A DNA stretch of 49,884 nt from Chloroflexota bacterium (GCA_005778035.1 SXKT01000074.1:1-49884); one strand, 5' to 3'. Counted from the stretch's first letter, positions 16,477-25,170 are shown. A program made the numbers and translations. Notes: generated by a model from the letters alone, not told the origin.

Positions 16477-17325
16477 TTAAACCTGGCCACTTACCTGTTG
16501 CCAGGTTTTTTTCATGTACAAGGCATCTTCCTCCATGATCGGGCTTTCACACAGTATCCTGCCACCTGCATCATGGAGCTTCAAGGCTTCAAACAAGCCT
16601 CGCAGATCCAGGTCAGATTCCGCAATCGGCAAGTGGTTTTTCTCACCTTTTTCACCATATTCAATGCCACTCAGGTGGATATGCAATTGCTGAAGGGCGG
16701 TCTGACCGAGTTCTGCCTTCATCTGTACCAATAAGGCATTCCATTCATCGTAGCTGTTCATGCTGCCATCCCCTGGCCTGGCGTGTAAGTGGGCAAAGTC
16801 TATGCATGGCAACACACCCTGAATGTCTGTCGCCATCGCCAATGTATCTTCGAATGAACCCAACATTGCCCCTTTGCCCATCGTCTCAGGGCGCAAAAGT
16901 ACCGGGTTTCCGGCCGCGCGTAATTCTTCAACGCATCCAAGAAGGCGTGGCAATGCGGTTTTTAATACTTCCTTGGGTTCTGCGCCAAAGTAAGAGCCAG
17001 GATGAAAAATGATATCGGTAGCACCTGCAAGGTTCCCAAAATAAGCCGCATCCATAAGACGCTTCCGCGATTTCGGCCATTCCTCATCATTGGCGTTAAG
17101 GTTTATGAAATAGGGCGCATGAACAGAGATCGCCACATCTTCAGCGTCCGCAGACTCGCGAATCATTTTGCAGGTTTCCTCAGACACCCGCACAGACTGC
17201 ACCCAGCCTAATTCCAGGCAATCCAATCCAATAGAACGGGAGTATTTTATTGCCGTTACAGATCCTCCCGGTTTGGGTGTTGCGATCGGTGAACCTACTG
17301 TGCCAAAACGAAATTTGGATTTCAT
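16477..17325 (-). CDS. Endonuclease-IV-like TIM-barrel protein
   Basis: A 282-residue AP-endonuclease-2-family barrel. Likely metal ligands follow the Nfo order: His in VHAPYF, His in FHPGSYF, Glu in RPETMGK, Asp and His in CIDFAHLHAR, the paired His in LHIHLSG and Glu near the end in CESP. This favours a deoxyribonuclease IV activity on abasic sites. Xylose-isomerase-like sugar enzymes of the same fold are the alternative. The ATG at 17325 is five bases after the dgkA stop. It is the last gene of a long minus-strand operon, and its final codons contain the terminator of the convergent regulator. Confidence 0.78.
   Translation of the reverse strand: MKSKFRFGTVGSPIATPKPGGSVTAIKYSRSIGLDCLELGWVQSVRVSEETCKMIRESADAEDVAISVHAPYFINLNANDEEWPKSRKRLMDAAYFGNLAGATDIIFHPGSYFGAEPKEVLKTALPRLLGCVEELRAAGNPVLLRPETMGKGAMLGSFEDTLAMATDIQGVLPCIDFAHLHARPGDGSMNSYDEWNALLVQMKAELGQTALQQLHIHLSGIEYGEKGEKNHLPIAESDLDLRGLFEALKLHDAGGRILCESPIMEEDALYMKKTWQQVSGQV
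16479..16513 (+). terminator. Intrinsic terminator of the NarL-type regulator, inside a convergent gene
   Basis: AAACCTGGC (16479-16487) pairs with GCCAGGTTT (16500-16508), followed by a run of T to 16512. It lies within the last codons of the minus-strand TIM-barrel gene. Confidence 0.88.
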
Positions 17326-17330
17326 TTATC

Positions 17331-17726
17331 TCATTCTCCGATTAGTTGTTGAATTTTTTGTAAAAACAATGGGCCCAAAATAATGATGCCTACCAGTACT
17401 GCTGCACAGGCCGCGATAAGGACTCCGGCCGCTCCAATATCTTTCCCCATTTTCGCCAACGGATGGTGGGCCGGGCTTGCCAGGTCTACAACAGCTTCTA
17501 TGGCCGTATTTATAAACTCTGCCAGCCATACCAATGTAACCATAATGATCAACAATGCCCACTCTAAGCGGCCAATTTCCAGCCACAATCCAACCAACAG
17601 AACACACAGGGATGCAAAAGCATGGACCCAGGCATTTTTTTCGTGCTTCAGCACATAATGCCAACCTTCGATCGCATATGCGATGGAGCGAACCCTGTTC
17701 GCGAAAAACTCTATCAACAGTTTCAT
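17331..17726 (-). CDS. dgkA: DgkA-type diacylglycerol/undecaprenol kinase
   Basis: A 131-residue membrane kinase. The family signature is clear: E70-F-I-N73-T-A-I-E77 and the following Asp81, then HPLAKMGKDIGAAGVL. Three membrane helices are visible, around residues 35-52, 55-72 and 98-118. Gram-positive-type members phosphorylate undecaprenol, which fits the short form seen here; diacylglycerol is the alternative substrate. The ATG overlaps the ybeY stop (ATGA). This ybeY-dgkA order is widely conserved. Confidence 0.9.
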   Translation of the reverse strand: MKLLIEFFANRVRSIAYAIEGWHYVLKHEKNAWVHAFASLCVLLVGLWLEIGRLEWALLIIMVTLVWLAEFINTAIEAVVDLASPAHHPLAKMGKDIGAAGVLIAACAAVLVGIIILGPLFLQKIQQLIGE

Positions 17727-18178
17727 TCGGTTATAGCAATGTGACCCATCCCCAATTTATCCAATATGGCGGATTGATGGAACCACATTTCCTTTTTTTC
17801 TTCTTCGGTGTAATGATCAAATCCCAGCAAATGCAATAAACCATGTATCGCCAACAAGGTGCATTCTTCAAGGTTGGTATTTCCATTTACAACCGATTGT
17901 TCTACGGTCCGTTCGATGGAAATGACAATATCGCCGAGGTACTCATTCCCACTATCCGGGTCGGTCTCTTCCGATGGAAAAGACAACACATCAGTCGCTC
18001 CATCTTTGCCCATCCAGGTTTTATTTAATACCGAGATCTCGTCATCATTAGTCAGGTAAATGGTCAGGTCTTTGTTTTCATCCAGCCCAAAATGTGCCAT
18101 AGAACTACCAATCGCGGCATAAATTGTTTCAGAGTATGGAGCAGGGTCGATCACTTCGGCGTGATTGAGGTAAATCAA
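17723..18178 (-). CDS. ybeY: Endoribonuclease YbeY
   Basis: A 151-residue single-strand-specific metal-dependent endoribonuclease needed for 16S rRNA 3'-end maturation and ribosome quality control. The zinc signature H112-x3-H116-x5-H122 (HGLLHLLGFDH) is intact, and the preceding TDVLSFP motif is present. The ATG overlaps the pgpH stop by ATGA, and its own stop overlaps dgkA. Confidence 0.96.
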   Translation of the reverse strand: MIYLNHAEVIDPAPYSETIYAAIGSSMAHFGLDENKDLTIYLTNDDEISVLNKTWMGKDGATDVLSFPSEETDPDSGNEYLGDIVISIERTVEQSVVNGNTNLEECTLLAIHGLLHLLGFDHYTEEEKKEMWFHQSAILDKLGMGHIAITE

Positions 18179-20286
18179 TTGCTTGCCTCTTTATCTTCCG
18201 TTCTGGCAATTTGTTCGTTATTCGGGTAGGCTATGCGAGGGTGGTATAGTCCGATCAGGGTCGTCACAAATGCTTCATTGATTTCGGCAAGATCGCGAAA
18301 TGTGAACGGGGTGTTGGCCAGTTGCCCATCTGCCTGGCAAGATTCAATTGCTTTGCGTACAACACTGGCAATCTCTTCCTCGGTTTTGGGCCGTTCCGAA
18401 CGGGTACGAGCCTCAACATTATCAGCCAGCATCATCAGGCCGGTTTCTTTGGTCTTAGGCGAAGGACCAGGGTATTTATAAGCGGAAATATCCACTTTGT
18501 TCGTGTCACCTTTGCACTCGGCGAGGGCGCGGTTATATAAATACTTTGCTGTTAGCGTTCCATGATGTTCTAAAATGAAATCCAATATTCGGTTTGGCAA
18601 TCGGTACTTATGAGCCAATTCCTTGCCATCCGCAACATGTCGAATAACAATCTTTGCCACATCAAGCGCTGGCATGTCATCATGCGGGTCCAAATTGGTC
18701 GGCAATTGGTTTTCAATAAAGAAAGCGGCATTGGCGGTCTTGCCAATATCATGGTAAAGGGCTCCAACCCGCAACAATAAGGTGTCCAGCTTAAGTTTTT
18801 CTCCGGCTTGCTCTACAAGGTTTGCAACCATAAGGCTATGCTGGTACGTGCCCGGTGCAGTGCGCAAAAAGTGCTTTAACAGGGGCGCGTCCGACCGTGA
18901 TATTTCCAACAAGCGCAAACCGGTCGCCAAACCGAAAATATCAGCCAGAAAGTATTGCATCAACAATGCCAGGCTCGCGCTCGCGACCCCATTCAATAAT
19001 GATGCCCCGGCCAGCGTGGCAAAGCCTACCCAATCCAGCATGCCAGATGGCAGCCTGTAAGCTATGATGATAACGATACCAGCCAAACTGCCAAATAAAC
19101 CAGCCCACACAAACGAACCGATTCGATATCCTTTCCCCAAGGCCAACACGCCTACCAATGAAGAAAAAAGATAAAACTCAGCCAAACCGGGTGTATGGTT
19201 TAAACCAAAAGGAGCCACCAGCGCCAGGATGATTGAAAAAATCATTCCGGCACCCGACCCGAAAAGGGTGGCGATGAGCAACCCAAAGGCAGGCAGAGGC
19301 AACACATATGGCAAAACAACCCTGTCGGGAATCACCCACCTGCCTGCGAGAGTAAACAGTAACAGCAAGCATCCGATCAAAAACAGGCTGCGTTTGTCAT
19401 AATAAAATGCGGGCTTTCTGCGAATAAAATAAAAGCCTGCAAGTGTGGTTAGCGCAGATACAATCGCAGACGCGCTGATCGCTTTTTCGAGATCATTTTG
19501 GCTGGCGATCAAGCTAAAAAACTCTAAGGCTTCAATATCCGAAGCGCCCAAGATCCTTCCTCGTTGGACGATCAATTCTCCACGCACATATGTTTGCGAG
19601 ACAGGGCTGATATTTGCCCGAGCATTTTGTCTGGCCAGATCAGTTTGTTGAGGGTTAAAAAAACTGTTTGGAACAATATAGGGTGTTACCAATGCGACCA
19701 CAGCACTTGCTTGGTCTTCCGTCAATGCCAGGCTCACTTCCTGAGGCAAAGACACCATTTTTATTTCCAAGTTTTCATCTCGGACAGAGGATCGCATCAC
19801 AACTTCCAATACCCGCAATGCCTCAATCCGTACGGATTGCCACCGTACATCAGAAAACATGAGTAGTTGTTCGATCGATCGATCCTCCAGTAGCACCCCC
19901 ACAGTTGAAACCAGTAATTCAGTTTTTTCAGCCACCGACAGATCATTTCGTGTCCGGGCAAGTTCAACCTCATCGAGTAATTTGCGTAACAGGTTGATCT
20001 GCTTGCGGGTTATGCTTGGGTCTGGCAATGAAAATTGAGGAGAAACGTTGCGTTCCGCTACTGCCCGCGCGTTTTCAGTTCTCACATCACTAACATAGGT
20101 AGCTGCGTATGGCGCCGAAATATCCTCACTGGCAACCTGGCCTTCCTTCAGCGCCAAGGTGGTCGCCTCAAAGGGATGAGGCAAAACCAAGATCGAAACC
20201 AAAACAACCGCGATAGCTACCAATAACAAGAAAGCCAACAAATGATGGCCTTGTTTTGTTCGTACGGATGGCTCGCGGTGATCCAC
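18175..20286 (-). CDS. pgpH: Cyclic-di-AMP phosphodiesterase PgpH (7TM-HD protein)
   Basis: A 703-residue membrane protein. It has one N-terminal helix (about 15-38), a large extracytoplasmic 7TMR-HDED domain (about 45-265), a block of seven helices (about 285-460) and a cytosolic HD domain. The HD signature is visible in HSLMVANLVEQ and GALYHDIGK. Homologues hydrolyse c-di-AMP, the second messenger for osmotic and wall control. The start is GTG at 20286, three bases after the yqeY stop, with only a weak AGG upstream. No downstream ATG fits better. Confidence 0.93.
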   Translation of the reverse strand: MDHREPSVRTKQGHHLLAFLLLVAIAVVLVSILVLPHPFEATTLALKEGQVASEDISAPYAATYVSDVRTENARAVAERNVSPQFSLPDPSITRKQINLLRKLLDEVELARTRNDLSVAEKTELLVSTVGVLLEDRSIEQLLMFSDVRWQSVRIEALRVLEVVMRSSVRDENLEIKMVSLPQEVSLALTEDQASAVVALVTPYIVPNSFFNPQQTDLARQNARANISPVSQTYVRGELIVQRGRILGASDIEALEFFSLIASQNDLEKAISASAIVSALTTLAGFYFIRRKPAFYYDKRSLFLIGCLLLLFTLAGRWVIPDRVVLPYVLPLPAFGLLIATLFGSGAGMIFSIILALVAPFGLNHTPGLAEFYLFSSLVGVLALGKGYRIGSFVWAGLFGSLAGIVIIIAYRLPSGMLDWVGFATLAGASLLNGVASASLALLMQYFLADIFGLATGLRLLEISRSDAPLLKHFLRTAPGTYQHSLMVANLVEQAGEKLKLDTLLLRVGALYHDIGKTANAAFFIENQLPTNLDPHDDMPALDVAKIVIRHVADGKELAHKYRLPNRILDFILEHHGTLTAKYLYNRALAECKGDTNKVDISAYKYPGPSPKTKETGLMMLADNVEARTRSERPKTEEEIASVVRKAIESCQADGQLANTPFTFRDLAEINEAFVTTLIGLYHPRIAYPNNEQIARTEDKEASN

Positions 20287-20289
20287 GTT

Positions 20290-20739
20290 TTAACCTGCGG
20301 TTAGGTTGCGTTTTACTGCCGCGCTTACTTCATCACCGGCAGCTTTGCCTGCAACCTTTGGCATAACAGCTTTCATTACCTTGCCCATATCAGCTGCGCT
20401 GGTTGCCCCGGCCTCTGCAATCGCTTGTTTTACGATCACGTCCAATTCTTGGGGGGTCAAACTTTTGGGTAAAAATTCCTTCAAGATCTCAATTTCACTC
20501 TGCGCGTCAGCCGCAAGATCGGCACGGTTAGCCCCATTAGCCTCTTCCAAAGCCTCTTTTCTAAGTTTGATTTCTCGCTGTAAAATTGCCATCACAGCGT
20601 CATCATCGAGATCGATCCGTTTATCCACTTCCACTTGTTTGATAGCCGCCTGCACCATGCGCAGCGTTTTTTTTCGCAGTTCATTTCCCATTTTCAGGGC
20701 GGTTTTTACCTCATCATTGATCCGTATCTTTAAGCTCAT
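20290..20739 (-). CDS. yqeY: GatB/YqeY domain protein
   Basis: A 149-residue YqeY protein. The family pattern includes LRKKTLRMVQAAIK near residue 22, the acidic EFLPKSLTPQEL, and the C-terminal ADMGKVMKAVMPKVAGKA. The domain is homologous to the tail of the amidotransferase subunit GatB and is thought to bind tRNA, but no activity is proven. A Shine-Dalgarno AAGGAG precedes the ATG. The start overlaps the stop of the Het-C-like gene. Confidence 0.93.
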   Translation of the reverse strand: MSLKIRINDEVKTALKMGNELRKKTLRMVQAAIKQVEVDKRIDLDDDAVMAILQREIKLRKEALEEANGANRADLAADAQSEIEILKEFLPKSLTPQELDVIVKQAIAEAGATSAADMGKVMKAVMPKVAGKAAGDEVSAAVKRNLTAG

Positions 20740-21365
20740 TCTCTCTCCTTATTTTTTCCACAAAACTGAGTGGTTTCATCATCTGACAACATTTTCTTGA
20801 TCCCAAGAAACTCAAGCCATGTCCTGTAGATCGCTGCTTGCCTGGCATGTTCAAATCCGATGCGGCCTGGGTGATCCTTATTCAATTTGGCATGAGAATC
20901 CGCAGGAAACATCTCCAGCATCCTGTTTGGAAGACCCTTGAAGAAGGTGATCACCTCAAACGGGTAATACAACTTCCCCGAGATCAATGCATCGGAATGA
21001 ATCAGGCTTTCATCCATTGGGTTAATATCTTCCGGCAACTGGCCTGGGTACTTCGCCAGGTACAATTCCACATAATTCGAGTGGGCATAAAAATCCTGGA
21101 CAGTATGTGCCAGCTTGCCAAAGAAACGCCATGCACTATGCATATCTCCGGTTTGTATGGCGGCTACCGTATGTAGCTGAAGTTCACTACGGAATTTTTC
21201 GGCAGCAGCAAAGGAGTTGTTATCAACATGAAATTGATCGTGGCCAAGTTGGTAGATCAACGCGTCTTGTCCAACATTTGCCAAACATATTAGCTCGATG
21301 GCTGGCTCCCCAAAGGTGCCTCCCAATGCGGTTTTGGTAATTTCAATGTGAATGTTTTTTTTCAT
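20736..21365 (-). CDS. Het-C/zinc-phospholipase-like protein
   Basis: A 209-residue all-helical protein. The segment H87-T-V-Q-D91-F-Y-A-H95-S-N is the hallmark shared by the Het-C family and the zinc-dependent phospholipase C/P1-nuclease fold. Other candidate ligands are His7, His42 and His46 upstream. There is no signal peptide, so unlike many relatives it should be cytosolic. The substrate is unknown. The ATG at 21365 is chosen; an in-frame TTG lies at 21383, and both have weak ribosome-binding sites. It is first in the yqeY-pgpH-ybeY-dgkA operon. Confidence 0.72.
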   Translation of the reverse strand: MKKNIHIEITKTALGGTFGEPAIELICLANVGQDALIYQLGHDQFHVDNNSFAAAEKFRSELQLHTVAAIQTGDMHSAWRFFGKLAHTVQDFYAHSNYVELYLAKYPGQLPEDINPMDESLIHSDALISGKLYYPFEVITFFKGLPNRMLEMFPADSHAKLNKDHPGRIGFEHARQAAIYRTWLEFLGIKKMLSDDETTQFCGKNKERE

Positions 21366-21373
21366 GTGATTAC

Positions 21374-21425
21374 CCGGCCACAATCCGGCCTGTTCATATT
21401 TTTCTGTTAGCCATTAAAGTATAAT
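21374..21425 (+). promoter_or_regulatory. Divergent control region with a -10 box at 21420 and CCGGCC direct repeats
   Basis: A perfect TATAAT (21420-21425) lies only seven bases before the corrinoid adenosyltransferase ATG. No strong -35 is seen. Upstream, CCGGCC occurs twice (21374-21379 and 21385-21390) with an 11-base period, about one helical turn. This could be an operator between the divergent genes. Confidence 0.4.
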
Positions 21426-21432
21426 CTCATCC

Positions 21433-21981
21433 ATGACTTCCATCTATACAAAAAAAGGCGATGACGGCGACACTGGATTGTTGGGTGAAGGCCGGTTTTC
21501 AAAAGCAAGTTTGCGGATCGATGTTTTGGGGAACCTCGACGAAGCATCTGCTGCATTGGCGGTCGCCCGTTCAGCGATCGATGACACCAAGATCAACCTT
21601 GTCTTATCTCGGATCCAAAAAGACCTGTACAACATGATGGCCGAAGTTGGCGCCACGCCAGAAAACGCGCATACCTTCCGAAGGATCGACAAAGCTTGCG
21701 TAGATTGGCTTGAGCAGCAAATAGAGCAAAACCTGGAAATCACTGGCGCGCCCACTGAGTTCATTATCCCCGGCGAGGTCAGCTCGAGTGCATACCTTAG
21801 TTTAGCCAGAACAATTGTGCGCCGGGCAGAACGTCGCTTGGTTGAGTTGCACACCCGAGAACCATTCGAGAATCCCCACCTCATTACATACATCAACCGA
21901 CTTTCCAGCTTGTGTTTTTCATTGGAGTTGCTGGAAAATCATCGGAAAGGCGTCTCCACCAGAGCGATCAAAGACCTATGA
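21433..21981 (+). CDS. Corrinoid adenosyltransferase (PduO type)
   Basis: A 182-residue cob(I)alamin/cob(I)yrinic acid a,c-diamide adenosyltransferase that transfers the adenosyl group of ATP to reduced corrinoid, making coenzyme B12. PduO signatures are complete: IYTKKGDDGDTGLL at the N-terminus (ATP loop), RIDVLGNLDEASAAL, and the C-terminal SLARTIVRRAERRL and YINRLSSLCF. There is no Shine-Dalgarno, and the -10 box is next to the ATG, so the mRNA may be leaderless. The stop overlaps the start of the DUF554 gene (ATGA). Confidence 0.94.
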   Translation: MTSIYTKKGDDGDTGLLGEGRFSKASLRIDVLGNLDEASAALAVARSAIDDTKINLVLSRIQKDLYNMMAEVGATPENAHTFRRIDKACVDWLEQQIEQNLEITGAPTEFIIPGEVSSSAYLSLARTIVRRAERRLVELHTREPFENPHLITYINRLSSLCFSLELLENHRKGVSTRAIKDL

Positions 21982-22679
21982 TCGGTACAATTATCAACTT
22001 TATTGCCATTATTGTCGGCAGTTTCATTGGGCTCTTCTTTGGCTCTAAATTGCCCGAAAACCTCAAGAATACCGTCATATCTGGCATGGGTTTGTTTACA
22101 ACCGCCGTTGGCATTCAAATGTTTTTGAAGACAGAAAACCCGTTGATCGATCTGGGCGCTTTGGTGCTTGGGGCAATCCTGGGAGAATGGGTGAACATTG
22201 AAGAAGCGGTTAAACGGTTGGGCGTTTGGTTGGAGCAAAAGTTTTCAGGGTCCTCTGAAGGGTCTGGAAGCAATTTTGTGCGCGGTTTTCTTAGCTCCTC
22301 TGTATTATTTTGCACCGGCCCCATGGCAGTTTTGGGTGCCATCAGCGATGGGCTAAAAGGGGATTACCTCACCTTGTCGATCAAATCGATCATGGACGGC
22401 ATCATTGCCATTGCATTCACATCCACATTGGGTATCGGTGTCGCCTTTTCTTCATTGCCTGTGCTTGCCTACCAAGGTGGTATCAGCCTTCTGGCCGCTC
22501 AACTGAATGCCATCATTTCCGAATCGATGATGAATGAAATGACCGCCACTGGCGGGGTGCTTCTGATGGGCATTGGTGTTAGCAGCCTTCTGGAACTTAA
22601 AAAAATCAGGGTCGCCAATTTCCTGCCTGCTTTGCTCTTCGCTCCCCTGATAGCATACCTGTTGGATACATTGTTATAA
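21978..22679 (+). CDS. DUF554 family membrane protein
   Basis: A 233-residue integral membrane protein of the DUF554/YdfK type with about six or seven helices. Family features include the N-terminal GTIINFIAIIVGSFIGLFFG, the ALVLGAILGEWVNIEEA segment, and FCTGPMAVLGAISDG followed by IKSIMDGIIAIAF. These proteins are thought to be transporters or channels, but the substrate is unknown. The ATG overlaps the preceding stop, so it is coupled to the corrinoid gene. That suggests, but does not prove, a link with cobamides. Confidence 0.88.
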   Translation: MIGTIINFIAIIVGSFIGLFFGSKLPENLKNTVISGMGLFTTAVGIQMFLKTENPLIDLGALVLGAILGEWVNIEEAVKRLGVWLEQKFSGSSEGSGSNFVRGFLSSSVLFCTGPMAVLGAISDGLKGDYLTLSIKSIMDGIIAIAFTSTLGIGVAFSSLPVLAYQGGISLLAAQLNAIISESMMNEMTATGGVLLMGIGVSSLLELKKIRVANFLPALLFAPLIAYLLDTLL

Positions 22680-22719
22680 ACCAAACGCCCCCCAATTTCT
22701 TCATCGGGGGGCGTTTGGT
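22680..22719. terminator. Strong hairpin between convergent genes
   Basis: CCAAACGCCCCCC (22681-22693) pairs with GGGGGGCGTTTGG (22706-22718), extended to 14 bp by A22680-T22719, with a 12-base loop. There is no long T-run on either side, so termination efficiency is uncertain. It serves as a boundary for the plus-strand DUF554 gene and the minus-strand thioredoxin gene. Confidence 0.75.
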
Positions 22720-22735
22720 ACACTGATCGTTGATC

Positions 22736-23431
22736 CTACTGGTTCAAAAAGGAATCGATCTCAACTTTGAAGGCTTCAAAGGGGACAGCTCCTTCGACCA
22801 ATTTGCCGTTGACGATAAAGGAGGGTGTTGCCCGGATGCCCGCCGCTTGGCCATCGACCCCGTCTTGTAAAACCCGACTTTCATATTTGTTGCTGTTGAA
22901 ACAATCGTTAAAAGAGGACATTTCCAAACCAAGTTTTTCAGCAAATGCCACCAGTCGTTCATCGGAATATGCGCCAACATTTTCGCCAGTTTGGTTTGCG
23001 AAAATCAGATCGTGCATTTCCCAGAACTTTTCCTGGTCTCCGGCACAATATGCTGCTTCACCAGACCGCATAGATTCCGGACCAATAAATTGGCCGAAGG
23101 TTCGATATTCGAAATACACTTTGCCTGTGGCTACATACGCGTCGAGCAATTGCTGCTCGGTATCGCGAGTGAAGTTGCCGCAATACGGGCATTGGAAATC
23201 AGAATATTCCACGATCTTCACCGGGGCATTCGGATCACCCACGGTATTGAAACTCACTTGCGGCCTATTTATCACCTCCGCGTCCGCAATCTCACCAATC
23301 GGTTTTAAAGTGGGCAAGATCAGGAAAGCGGCAATTGCCAAAGCCACCAAGACTACGCCAAGTATGATGAATATTTTTTGGCTTTTTTCTTGTTTGGCTC
23401 TTTTTTCTCGCATTTCTTGTCGTTTACTCAT
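22736..23431 (-). CDS. Membrane-anchored DsbA-like thioredoxin
   Basis: A 231-residue protein. A basic N-terminus (MSKRQEMREKR) precedes one membrane helix (about 19-41), so the rest lies outside the cytosol. The DsbA-fold domain has the active-site C81-P-Y-C84 and the cis-Pro loop ATPSFIVNG. It probably oxidises or isomerises disulfides of exported proteins, like BdbD. A further cysteine pair (YCAGD and NDCFN) may form a structural bond. The ATG follows TAGGAAGAG. Confidence 0.88.
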   Translation of the reverse strand: MSKRQEMREKRAKQEKSQKIFIILGVVLVALAIAAFLILPTLKPIGEIADAEVINRPQVSFNTVGDPNAPVKIVEYSDFQCPYCGNFTRDTEQQLLDAYVATGKVYFEYRTFGQFIGPESMRSGEAAYCAGDQEKFWEMHDLIFANQTGENVGAYSDERLVAFAEKLGLEMSSFNDCFNSNKYESRVLQDGVDGQAAGIRATPSFIVNGKLVEGAVPFEAFKVEIDSFLNQ

Positions 23432-23474
23432 TTTTTCTCTTCCTAACTAGAATTTGAAACTTCACAAAATAGTA

Positions 23475-24305
23475 TCACAATAATTGGTCATTAATCCAAT
23501 TCATAACTGCTTCCAACACTTGCTGTTTCTGTGGTTCGTTATGGGTTTCGTGGTACAAACCTTCCCATGGTTTAAAAGTTACATTGTCATTCGCTTTTTT
23601 CGCAAACTCTTGTGATGCTTCAAAAGAAGTTAATTTATCCTCACTTCCATGAAACAAAAACAGAGGTAACCCAAACTGGTCTGCATTGGCAAGCGCTTTA
23701 GCGCCAGCCCTATCCATGCTATTGTACAGGCTAACCGAGATTAAATCATGCACAAGTGGGTCCTTGCTATACGCATCACATACCGCCCCGTCATGAGACA
23801 ATGACCGAGAATCCAGGCCGCTGCTTAGAGTGAGGGATGGGTAAATAGATTCGAGGACATTTGCCAATATCACCTTGGCTTTGGGGGGGGCAAACGCAAG
23901 CCTTATCCATGGGCTGGAACAAACCACCCCTTTTACACCCGCAGGGCGATTGTGGCCATAGTTAAGAACCAGGTTTCCGCCCATACTGTGCCCATACACA
24001 AATATCGGCAGATCGCGATTTTTTTCCTTAACCTGGTCAACAAAATCACCCACATCTCCCAAAATTGAATCGTAGTTGGGAGAATGACCGCGTTTACCCT
24101 CTGAGATGCCATGCCCACGGTGGTCGAATGCATACGTAGATAGGTTATTTGCCGCAAAAAAATCGGCGACATGCCTGTAACGCATGCTGTGCTCCCCGTG
24201 GCCGTGGACCAACGCTACAGCCGCTTTTGGGGATTCGACAGCCCAACCTCTGGCTGCCAGGCGCAATCCATCCTTGCTTGTTAGTGCCCATTCCTGAGTT
24301 ACCAT
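23475..24305 (-). CDS. Monoacylglycerol-lipase-like alpha/beta hydrolase
   Basis: A 276-residue serine hydrolase of the lysophospholipase/monoacylglycerol lipase group. It shows HGHGEHSMRY (oxyanion hole), DHRGHGISEG, the nucleophile elbow GHSMGG, an Asp in HGSEDKLTS and a His in EGLYHETHNE. No signal peptide is present. The ATG at 24305 has AAGG and CAGG close upstream. An in-frame upstream extension reads through the GNAT gene end and is rejected. It is the last gene of the 25171-27522 gene string, 13 bases after the GNAT stop. Confidence 0.85.
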   Translation of the reverse strand: MVTQEWALTSKDGLRLAARGWAVESPKAAVALVHGHGEHSMRYRHVADFFAANNLSTYAFDHRGHGISEGKRGHSPNYDSILGDVGDFVDQVKEKNRDLPIFVYGHSMGGNLVLNYGHNRPAGVKGVVCSSPWIRLAFAPPKAKVILANVLESIYPSLTLSSGLDSRSLSHDGAVCDAYSKDPLVHDLISVSLYNSMDRAGAKALANADQFGLPLFLFHGSEDKLTSFEASQEFAKKANDNVTFKPWEGLYHETHNEPQKQQVLEAVMNWINDQLL

Positions 24306-24318
24306 ATGCCTGACCTTT

Positions 24319-25164
24319 CTAAAATTGGTATTGAAGAACCGGAAATTGTTGTGAGTTTCGTTCAAAGCCATTTTTTTGGTATAGCGCCAAGGATCGAAGA
24401 TTGTCATTTTGGGTGTTGACCGTGATCGAATCGCAGCCAACAGAGGCAGCATAGTTGTTGAGGTTATCAAGCAAACAACGCCCAACACCCTTGGCCTGAA
24501 AACCAGGCATAACAGCCAGGCGCGCCAAATGGATACTTGTGTATAAATGGTTGCTTAGCTGATAACCACAAGCCACCCCAGCGCATGTTGCTACCGTTGT
24601 ATAACCATGTGCCCGCATACCGGCTTCCAGCGTCGCTTTGCTGTTTCTCCACAGCGGAATAAAGCTTTCCTGGTCAATTGCTGCGATCTGTTGAAGGTCG
24701 TTGACCGTCGCCGCCCGAATCATCAAACCTGGTGTCTCATCTGCCTGCTGAATCGGCTGGCTAACCTGCTTGGCAAGGAACACGATCGATTGTTTGTTCT
24801 CCCAACCACAATCGATCAGATACGGTATCAACTGGGAATTCTGCGCGATCACCGCTGTTGTGCAACCAACAAATGGGTGTTGTACAATAAAATTCCAAAA
24901 TTCTGACCACACTTTCTGAGGGCTAATGGTTGGGTAATAAACCATCAATCGCAACCACCTGATCCCGCTCGGTTCTTCGGGGATCACCAACAATGCAAGC
25001 AGATCTTCGCCCTCAAAAAGCAGAAGTGTATCTGGTTTCAACATCCAATCGCGTGTGTTTAGCCAATCCATGTGCCGGACGAATGTATTGCCCCGCAGCA
25101 TCAATATATCGATGCTGGTCGCATCTTCCTGGCTGGCTGGCCTTACGTACCTTCCAGTATTCAA
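24319..25164 (-). CDS. GNAT-family N-acetyltransferase, two-domain
   Basis: A 281-residue protein. The C-terminal half (about 145-281) is a standard GNAT domain. It has LARLAVMPGFQAKGVGRCLLDNL (acetyl-CoA loop) and the late VNTQNDNLRSLALYQKNGF. The N-terminal half looks like a degenerate GNAT repeat. The substrate is unknown. The start is a TTG at 25164, six bases after the TadA stop, without a clear Shine-Dalgarno, which suggests coupled translation. Confidence 0.8.
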   Translation of the reverse strand: MNTGRYVRPASQEDATSIDILMLRGNTFVRHMDWLNTRDWMLKPDTLLLFEGEDLLALLVIPEEPSGIRWLRLMVYYPTISPQKVWSEFWNFIVQHPFVGCTTAVIAQNSQLIPYLIDCGWENKQSIVFLAKQVSQPIQQADETPGLMIRAATVNDLQQIAAIDQESFIPLWRNSKATLEAGMRAHGYTTVATCAGVACGYQLSNHLYTSIHLARLAVMPGFQAKGVGRCLLDNLNNYAASVGCDSITVNTQNDNLRSLALYQKNGFERNSQQFPVLQYQF

Positions 25165-25170
25165 CGGGGT

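Noticed and set aside
22767-23450. Open frame of 227 codons on the plus strand
   Set aside because: It is antisense to the DsbA-like gene, which has a signal anchor and a CPYC active site. The antisense protein has no recognisable motif.
24306-24488. Upstream extension of the lipase gene
   Set aside because: It would overlap most of the end of the GNAT gene. The ATG at 24305 fits the gene spacing.
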